Shown: piece by piece, positions 58,885 through 64,000 of the stretch
Numbering within the stretch: position 1 is the stretch's first letter
Layout: each line of letters opens with the position of its first letter
Assembly: GCA_016842005.1 (NCBI GenBank)
Contig: JAENYD010000014.1
Location: 1 to 64,000, forward strand
Direction: 5' to 3'
Origin: Clostridium thermobutyricum
Lineage (GTDB): Bacteria; Bacillota; Clostridia; Ch29
DNA length: 64,000 nt
The notes under the pieces: model-generated
Told to the model about the DNA's origin: nothing
The model's input: the letters and a program-made list of their open reading frames with translations, nothing else
Databases searched by the model: none
Program-made: the position numbers and the translations under genes

Positions 58885-59145
58885 ATCCGCCCGGCTGGAT
58901 AGAATAATCAGAGACTACATTATGAGAGAGAGAAAAGGTTTGATAAGAGTGGTACTGGCAGGAGCAGAAAATATACCTTTTCAGGTGCGGTATACTTTTA
59001 GAGAATGAAGCAGAAGGGATTTTACAGTACTGATAAGAAGGCGGTGACCGGTGCGGGTTAAAGAGACAAAATGAACGGTATCTTTGCCAGGAAACTGATG
59101 TAGTGTATAATATTCTATAAAGAGAAAAAGTTAGGAGGAGAGCCA
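58885..59145. other. Intergenic stretch before the zinc-ribbon gene
   Basis: Nothing recognised apart from a possible -10 like TATAAT at 59106 and the site TTAGGAGGAGAGCC at about 59130. Confidence 0.5.
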
Positions 59146-59634
59146 ATGGGTTTTATTGATGATATAGGCAAAAGGATTTCCAGAGGGACAAAGGTTTTGG
59201 GACAAAAGTCAGGGGAATTCATAGAAGTTACCAGGATAAAACTGGACATTGCTTCTGAAAAGGACAAACTGGAGAAACTGTATGAGGAAATCGGGAAAAT
59301 AGCCTACCAGTTTTACAAGGATGGCAGTGGTGATATGCCTCAAATATCCGATCAGTGCCGGCTGATTGATGAGATACAGCAGAAGATTAAGATCCTCAAT
59401 AAAAAGATTGTACAGGTTAAAGGCGGAAGTCTCTGTAAGGAATGCGGAGAAGTGGTGAGTACCACTCAGCGGTACTGTCATCATTGTGGGAGAGAGCTTG
59501 AACGAACAAATGCTGTAGTGGAAAATGAAAAGGAATACAGGGTGGAGGTTTCCAATGGTGTTGTATGCAAAGAATGCGGGGCATTGAACGAGGAAGATGC
59601 CGAATATTGCGCTTCCTGTGGAAACAAGCAGTAA
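59146..59634 (+). CDS. Double zinc-ribbon protein with coiled-coil head
   Basis: 162 residues. The first 80 residues are helical and charged (KRISRGTKVLGQKSGEF, IDEIQQKIKILNKKIVQV). Two zinc ribbons follow: CKECGEVVSTTQRYCHHCG (97-115) and CKECGALNEEDAEYCASCG (141-159), each CxxC-x10-12-CxxC. Such proteins are common beside membrane proteins in Clostridia and have no settled function. ATG after AGGAGGAGAGCCA. A terminator follows; next genes are on the same strand. Confidence 0.8.
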   Translation: MGFIDDIGKRISRGTKVLGQKSGEFIEVTRIKLDIASEKDKLEKLYEEIGKIAYQFYKDGSGDMPQISDQCRLIDEIQQKIKILNKKIVQVKGGSLCKECGEVVSTTQRYCHHCGRELERTNAVVENEKEYRVEVSNGVVCKECGALNEEDAEYCASCGNKQ

Positions 59635-59664
59635 TACTCCGGTAAAGGTCCGGGGTATTTTTTT
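59633..59664 (+). terminator. Terminator after the zinc-ribbon gene
   Basis: AATACTCCGG (59633-59642) pairs with CCGGGGTATT (59650-59659, one G-U), followed by TTTTTTA. Confidence 0.8.
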
Positions 59665-59792
59665 ATCATGGGTTGACCGCTGCCTGCATAATCTTTAGCA
59701 AGGGATAACCGGGCGTAATCCTTCATCCTCTTCATAATGGAGTTCAATGCCCGGTAACCTTGCATTTGTCTTGGCGGAGGAGAGGAAAAGTC

Positions 59793-60761
59793 ATGGACGA
59801 TTATTCACGGATACGGGAACGGGTGGAAAATTACTTTCACGGAAGGTATACCGGTTATGCAGGCGGGGAGATGCCGGATTTCAGCCGGTTCTGCAGCGGC
59901 CGCAGGATGGAAGAGGAAGAAAAAAGGTACCAATACGAAGTGAAGACTGCCAAAGATAAAGGCCTGTCCTTTTCAGACTGGCAGTTGAATATCCTGTTTA
60001 AGAGGATAGCTGTCATGGGGAACCATGCCCGTGTGGAAATCGAGGAACAGCACAGGGTAGTGTTCCCTGTCACAGGATTTACTCCGTCCTCCATGAAAGG
60101 GCTTGTGCACCGCTTAACACTCAAAAAAATCCGAAATCAGTGGTATGTAACCGCGCACAGTACCCGGGATGAAAGGGTAATATATTCTGCTAAATGTAAA
60201 CCGGGAGGAACTGCTTGCCCGAAATTGATTGAAGAGACAGGGGTAGACGGGCAGGGGACAAAAAGAATTATACACACATACAACCGGGAGGCTGCCGTAA
60301 GATATGCCCGTAGATGGGCCCTTGGCAGGAATCCCGCATACTATGATTTTGAAAACCTGGGAGGGGATTGTACCAATTTTTGTTCCCAGGTAATTCATGC
60401 CGGGGGAGCCCCGATGAACATGGATAAACGTAACGGCTGGTATTATATAAGTCTTAACAACCGTTCCCCTTCCTGGACAGGGGTTGAGTACCTTTATCGG
60501 TTTCTCCTGACCAACAGAGGACAGGGGCCCCACGGTGAGATGGTGGCTCTTTCCGAGATTGAAATCGGAGATATTGTCCAGCTGGATTTTCCCCACAGCA
60601 ATGGTTTCAACCATTCCCTGACAGTGGTATCCAATCCGCAGCCGGGAAACATAAACAGAATTCTGATTTCAACCCATACAATTGACAGAGATAATTATCC
60701 CCTTATTTTCTATAACTGGAGAAATATCAGATACGTACATATCATCGGGTACGGCATATGA
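59793..60761 (+). CDS. Putative amidase-domain protein (PF12671-like)
   Basis: 322 residues. The C-terminal half carries the family block YNREAAVRYARRWALGRNPAYYDFENLGGDCTNFCSQVIHAGG (about 168-210) with Cys, and later HSLTVVSNPQPG and RYVHIIGYGI, i.e. Cys and His for a papain-like triad. The N-terminal half is a separate domain with no recognised match. No signal peptide is seen, so the protein may be released by sporangial lysis or act inside. Start at ATG after GGAGGAGAGGAAAAGTC. Could act on cell-wall peptides. Confidence 0.75.
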   Translation: MDDYSRIRERVENYFHGRYTGYAGGEMPDFSRFCSGRRMEEEEKRYQYEVKTAKDKGLSFSDWQLNILFKRIAVMGNHARVEIEEQHRVVFPVTGFTPSSMKGLVHRLTLKKIRNQWYVTAHSTRDERVIYSAKCKPGGTACPKLIEETGVDGQGTKRIIHTYNREAAVRYARRWALGRNPAYYDFENLGGDCTNFCSQVIHAGGAPMNMDKRNGWYYISLNNRSPSWTGVEYLYRFLLTNRGQGPHGEMVALSEIEIGDIVQLDFPHSNGFNHSLTVVSNPQPGNINRILISTHTIDRDNYPLIFYNWRNIRYVHIIGYGI

Positions 60762-60848
60762 ATCCTGTGTGAATGGGAAAATGTATATTATCTACTGCAG
60801 AAATAAGGTATAATTTAAGGGAATAATCTGTTTACAAGGAGGTCAAAG

Positions 60849-61670
60849 ATGGGACAGTTCAGTGAACTATGGTCATACTGCAAGGAAGCGTTTAACGTGG
60901 TTAAGGAAAGACCTTTTCTATTCCTTCCACCCGTGATATTTATGGGACTTTTGATTGTTGTTCTTCTGGTTGCGCTGGGTCCGGCTTTTGCCGGGTTTGT
61001 CATAGGCAGAAATGTTAGATTTTTTTCTGCAGCAGTGTTATTTGTTATACCGATGGCATTTGTTGCATTCGCAATAGTAACTGCCGGTCAGCAGAACCTG
61101 TACAGGAAGGCCGCCCTGGGACATTATGTAAACATGGGGGATTTCCTGGACGGTATCAAGTGGTTTACAGGGAGGATAGTACTGGGTATCCTGCTCTTTA
61201 TGGTAATATTTATTGGTACTGCATTAGTGGCAGTGCTGTTCTTACCCGTTCCGGGGCTGAGGGTGTTAGGTATAATAGCGGCTGCGGTTCTGGGATTTGT
61301 GATAAAGGTGTTCTTAAGCGCATGGACGGCAGCCATGGCCTTTAAGGACATGGGGGTAACGGATGCCTTTAGGGATAGCTATCGGTTTGTTAAAGAATTT
61401 TTCTGGCCAATGGTCCTGCTAACATTTATTAAAGGATTCTTCGACGGCAGTGGAAACAACGGCTCTGATGCAGGAAGGAATTCGGGGTCCAATATAAGGA
61501 TTAACCTTCCGGGTATCAATTTTCGTGTGTTTGGAGGACAGAATATAAGAGCGGACCTGGCCGTGCTGATTCCGTTTATGATAGCCATGGCCATAATTTC
61601 CATTGTCATAACGGTATATCTTGAACAGCTTGTTTTTGTGGTCTACGGGCGAAGGGAGGGTATTATATAA
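60849..61670 (+). CDS. Multi-pass membrane protein
   Basis: 273 residues with about five or six hydrophobic segments (FLFLPPVIFMGLLIVVLLVAL, FSAAVLFVIPMAFVAFAIVTAG, GRIVLGILLFMVIFIGTALVAVLF, LGIIAAAVLGFVIKVFLSAWTAAM, LAVLIPFMIAMAIISIVITVYL), a Gly/Asn-rich loop (GSGNNGSDAGRNSGSNIRINL) and a YRFVKEFFWP motif between helices. This shape matches glycerophosphoryl-type or DUF7544-like clostridial membrane proteins, but I do not assign a family. ATG after AGGAGGTCAAAG. Confidence 0.55.
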   Translation: MGQFSELWSYCKEAFNVVKERPFLFLPPVIFMGLLIVVLLVALGPAFAGFVIGRNVRFFSAAVLFVIPMAFVAFAIVTAGQQNLYRKAALGHYVNMGDFLDGIKWFTGRIVLGILLFMVIFIGTALVAVLFLPVPGLRVLGIIAAAVLGFVIKVFLSAWTAAMAFKDMGVTDAFRDSYRFVKEFFWPMVLLTFIKGFFDGSGNNGSDAGRNSGSNIRINLPGINFRVFGGQNIRADLAVLIPFMIAMAIISIVITVYLEQLVFVVYGRREGII

Positions 61671-61778
61671 TAATTATCCGATTGAAGGATAAGTTCCATT
61701 CCAACTTATTTTGTCCTTTTGTCTGTCTGTTTTCCGGTATCATTATAATAATTCAAAATCAAAACGGAGTGGTTTTAT

Positions 61779-63686
61779 ATGGCCAATAATATTTGCGTGA
61801 TATCAACCCATAGAACCCTTGGTGAAAAAATCAGGTCAATAATTGAAGAGATGGATGAAAATATCGAAGTATATACGGCGACCCTTGATGAAGCGGTAGT
61901 GCTCTGTGAAAAGCTTATGGCGGAAGGCACAAGGGTGTTCGTAAGCCGGGGAGGTAATGCAAAGTATATCAGAAAAAAGCTGGGATGCACTGTTGTAGAT
62001 ATTTCCCATAATCTTTCCGATTATATTGAAGCCTTTGAATGGGCAAAAAACGTAGAGGGCAAAATTGGGGTTTTCGTCTATGAAAACAGACTGGAGGACC
62101 TCGATGCGGTTGGGCAGCTGATAAATATTGATATGAAGCAGTATACCTTCACCGACCTTAATGCTGCCGAAATGGCAGTCAGGGATGCAACCAAGGACGG
62201 CGTAGTATTGGGTATAGGGGGTATCGTTACGGGTAAGATTGCCCAGAATATGGGCATGGATTATTTCGTAATTGACAGTTCCCGGTCTTCCATAGTCAAC
62301 GCTATAAATATGGCAAAACAACTATTACAGGTCCAGATGGAAGAGAACAGAAAGGCGGAAAACTACAAAATCCAGATGGAGAACTACAGGGCCATTCTGA
62401 ATTTTTCCTATAGCGGAATAATCGCTATTGATGAAAACTGCATAATTAAAACCTTCAACCCTATAGCAGAGCATCTCCTTGATATACAGGCGGAGCAGGC
62501 TGTGGGAAGGGATATCAGGGAGTTCTTACCCGGGACCAAACTGGTTAATGTACTGGATACAGGGAAGGCTGAGCTGAACCAGATTATGAAGGTAAATAAC
62601 AGGATTATTTATACAAACAGGGTACCTATATGTATAAACGACAAGGTCAGGGGCGCAGTGGCAACCTTTGAAGACGTGAAAAAAATCCAGGAAAATGAAT
62701 ATGAAATCAGGAGAAGACTGCACAATAAAGGACTTATTGCAAAATACAGTTTTTCGGATATCCACGGTAATAGTACCACAATTAAACAGGTGATTGAGAT
62801 TGCCAAGAGTTATGCCAGGACCGATTCAACGGTTTTGATTCAAGGGGAGACGGGAACCGGCAAGGAACTGTTTGCCCAGAGTATGCACAATTACAGCGAT
62901 AGAAGGGCTAAACCTTTTGTAGCTCTCAATTGCGCCGTGTTACCAAAAGACCTGCTAGAGTCAGAATTATTCGGGTATGAGGACGGGACCTTCACCGGAG
63001 CTCGAAAGGGTGGGAAGATGGGGCTGTTTGAAGCTGCCCACGGAGGAACTATATTTCTTGATGAGATTGCGGAAATGCCGCTCAGCCTGCAGGCCCAGAT
63101 GCTGAGAGTGCTGCAGGAGAAGGAGATACGGAGGCTGGGCAGTGATACTATTATTCCCATAGATGTAAGGGTTATTGCAGCCACAAACAAGAACCTGGAG
63201 AAGGAACTCAAGGAAGGCAGATTCAGGGAAGACTTGTTTTACAGGATTAACGTATTAAAATTAAGTTTGCCTCCTCTAAGAGAAAGAAAGAACGATATTA
63301 TAGAAATTGGTTCTTGTTTTTTAAAAAGGAAATACAATAGAATCTTTTCTAAGAACCGGGAACTCTGGGTTAATATTCTGGCTGACTTGAGGGAACATCC
63401 CTGGTATGGCAACATTAGGGAGCTTGAGAATGTTATAGAGAGGCTGGCTGTTATTCTTGAAAGGGGTATAATAAACCAGTCCAACTACTCATTGTTTGTC
63501 CGGGAGGTTCTGGGCTATAATCCCGCTCCACAGGAGAAAATCAGGAACAACGATACAGATGAAAGAGAGGAAGTATACAGGGCCCTGGTAGAAAGCGGCT
63601 GGAACAGAACTGAAGCGGCCGAAAGGCTTGGTATAAGCAGGGCCACATTGTGGAGAAAAATGAAAAAGTACGGGATAGGCACTTAA
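61779..63686 (+). CDS. Sigma-54-dependent transcriptional activator with PrpR-type sensor
   Basis: 635 residues. N-terminal PrpR_N-type domain (1-190, ICVISTHRTLGEKIRSII ... VVDISHNLSDYIEA, IGGIVTGKIAQNMGM), a PAS domain (about 205-310, ILNFSYSGIIAIDENCIIKTFN), the AAA+ domain with Walker A QGETGTGKELFAQS and Walker B GGTIFLDEIAEM, and a C-terminal Fis-type HTH (GWNRTEAAERLGISRATLWRKMKKYG). The sigma-54 contact loop reads GTFTGA instead of GAFTGA. Such regulators activate fatty-acid, amino-acid or propionate catabolism genes, probably just beyond the window. ATG after GAGTGGTTTTAT. Confidence 0.92.
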   Translation: MANNICVISTHRTLGEKIRSIIEEMDENIEVYTATLDEAVVLCEKLMAEGTRVFVSRGGNAKYIRKKLGCTVVDISHNLSDYIEAFEWAKNVEGKIGVFVYENRLEDLDAVGQLINIDMKQYTFTDLNAAEMAVRDATKDGVVLGIGGIVTGKIAQNMGMDYFVIDSSRSSIVNAINMAKQLLQVQMEENRKAENYKIQMENYRAILNFSYSGIIAIDENCIIKTFNPIAEHLLDIQAEQAVGRDIREFLPGTKLVNVLDTGKAELNQIMKVNNRIIYTNRVPICINDKVRGAVATFEDVKKIQENEYEIRRRLHNKGLIAKYSFSDIHGNSTTIKQVIEIAKSYARTDSTVLIQGETGTGKELFAQSMHNYSDRRAKPFVALNCAVLPKDLLESELFGYEDGTFTGARKGGKMGLFEAAHGGTIFLDEIAEMPLSLQAQMLRVLQEKEIRRLGSDTIIPIDVRVIAATNKNLEKELKEGRFREDLFYRINVLKLSLPPLRERKNDIIEIGSCFLKRKYNRIFSKNRELWVNILADLREHPWYGNIRELENVIERLAVILERGIINQSNYSLFVREVLGYNPAPQEKIRNNDTDEREEVYRALVESGWNRTEAAERLGISRATLWRKMKKYGIGT

Positions 63687-63702
63687 AGGTGTCTTTTTTT
63701 TA
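63677..63702 (+). terminator. Terminator of the sigma-54 activator gene
   Basis: AGGCAC (63677-63682) pairs with GTGTCT (63689-63694, one G-U) and is followed by TTTTTTT. It includes the stop codon. Confidence 0.75.
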
Positions 63703-63730
63703 TTCCGTCCGGATTTGTATACCGGGGAAG

Positions 63731-63947
63731 GAATAAAAAATTTATTCGATGGTTACTGCTACTGATACTCCCGTCTTGTCAGCGGTCAGGGGACACACCT
63801 GCTGAAGTTCCGGTATTCCTTCTCTGTGGGCAGGAATGTCCCCATCGGAATGTCCCGGCTGAAGATAAGCGGCGCTACGCCCCTGGATAACGGATTCTAA
63901 GCTTTAGATGGAGTTAAAACCCCACCTGAAGCTTGGGATCCTGTTTG
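63731..63947 (+). repeat. Structured dispersed repeat, copy B (candidate non-coding RNA)
   Basis: The second copy of the element at 15544-15745. It is longer by about 15 bases because GGAATGTCCC is duplicated near 63834-63860. The 5' hairpin reads GAATAAA/TTTATTC (63731-63737 with 63741-63747) where copy A has GATAA/TTATC, so pairing is kept while bases differ. ATTCCT/AGGAAT replaces the weaker ATTCTT/AGGAAT. The rest of 63687-64000 is AT-rich with runs of TGTTTCAT and TGAAAC near the window end and no gene. Confidence 0.7.
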
Positions 63948-64000
63948 CGCCTGATGTTTCATATGAACCTTGAAACAATCAATGAAACATAATATGAAAC

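Overview
The window looks like chromosomal DNA of an anaerobic, endospore-forming member of the Clostridia (Firmicutes). Support comes from spore-associated genes (ytxC, two YjcZ-like miniproteins, a Spo0E-like protein, a GH18 spore-type glycosidase), T-box leaders ahead of thrS and pheST, an infC leader with an AUU-start infC, AGGAGG-type ribosome binding sites, TTG and GTG starts, a DUF523/U32/MutS2 gene set, and a cluster of ferredoxin-containing MinD-type ATPases typical of anaerobes. No genus is assigned from sequence alone.

Layout. 1-1850: an integrase remnant, a six-gene tRNA operon on the minus strand with a clear promoter and terminator, a 34-residue membrane miniprotein and tRNA-Trp. 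2.4-4.2 kb: an HD-GYP-like gene behind an array of TGTAGAA motifs, a YvyF-like protein and two paralogous YjcZ-like miniproteins. 4.2-7.3 kb: pdxST (vitamin B6) diverging from a MocR/PdxR regulator. 7.4-9.1 kb: a DUF6873-like gene and ytxC. 9.2-12.5 kb: znuABC metal transporter diverging from a Fur/Zur gene. 12.5-17.6 kb: DUF445 gene, T-box-thrS, a structured repeat, a TSUP permease and a monofunctional-type HhH DNA glycosylase. 17.6-20.4 kb: an ECF sigma/anti-sigma operon with two membrane proteins, followed by an intact IS4-superfamily insertion sequence with a 6-bp target duplication. 22-27.7 kb: a XRE-cupin regulator, a class III aminotransferase, a frameshifted YkvI-like transporter and a branched-chain aminotransferase. 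27.8-31 kb: an ORP-like operon (Mrp, two NifX-like proteins, two ferredoxin-MinD ATPases). 31.2-36.3 kb: murI, a short FtsH, a HisC-like aminotransferase and infC-rpmI-rplT. 36.4-43.2 kb: K+ uptake (TrkH/TrkA type), a TrmH-type methyltransferase, yqzL, T-box-pheST. 43.4-50.2 kb: Spo0E-like protein, zapA, asparaginase and the livKHMGF branched-chain amino acid ABC transporter. 50.6-64 kb: U32 peptidase, mutS2, tRNA-Pro, DUF523, GH18, EamA, zinc-ribbon, amidase-domain and membrane proteins, a PrpR-type sigma-54 activator and a second copy of the structured repeat.

The genes combine housekeeping translation functions with amino-acid use: asparaginase, Liv transport, two aminotransferases, a branched-chain aminotransferase and a sigma-54 activator fit an amino-acid-fermenting life style (inference).

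The most notable unexplained signal is a roughly 200-base element present twice, at 15544-15745 and 63731-63947, in two unrelated intergenic regions. The two copies share long conserved blocks, and several helices keep their base pairing although the bases differ, including a 5' hairpin whose sequence is different in the two copies. This points to a structured RNA or RNA-bearing mobile element that I cannot assign to a known class.
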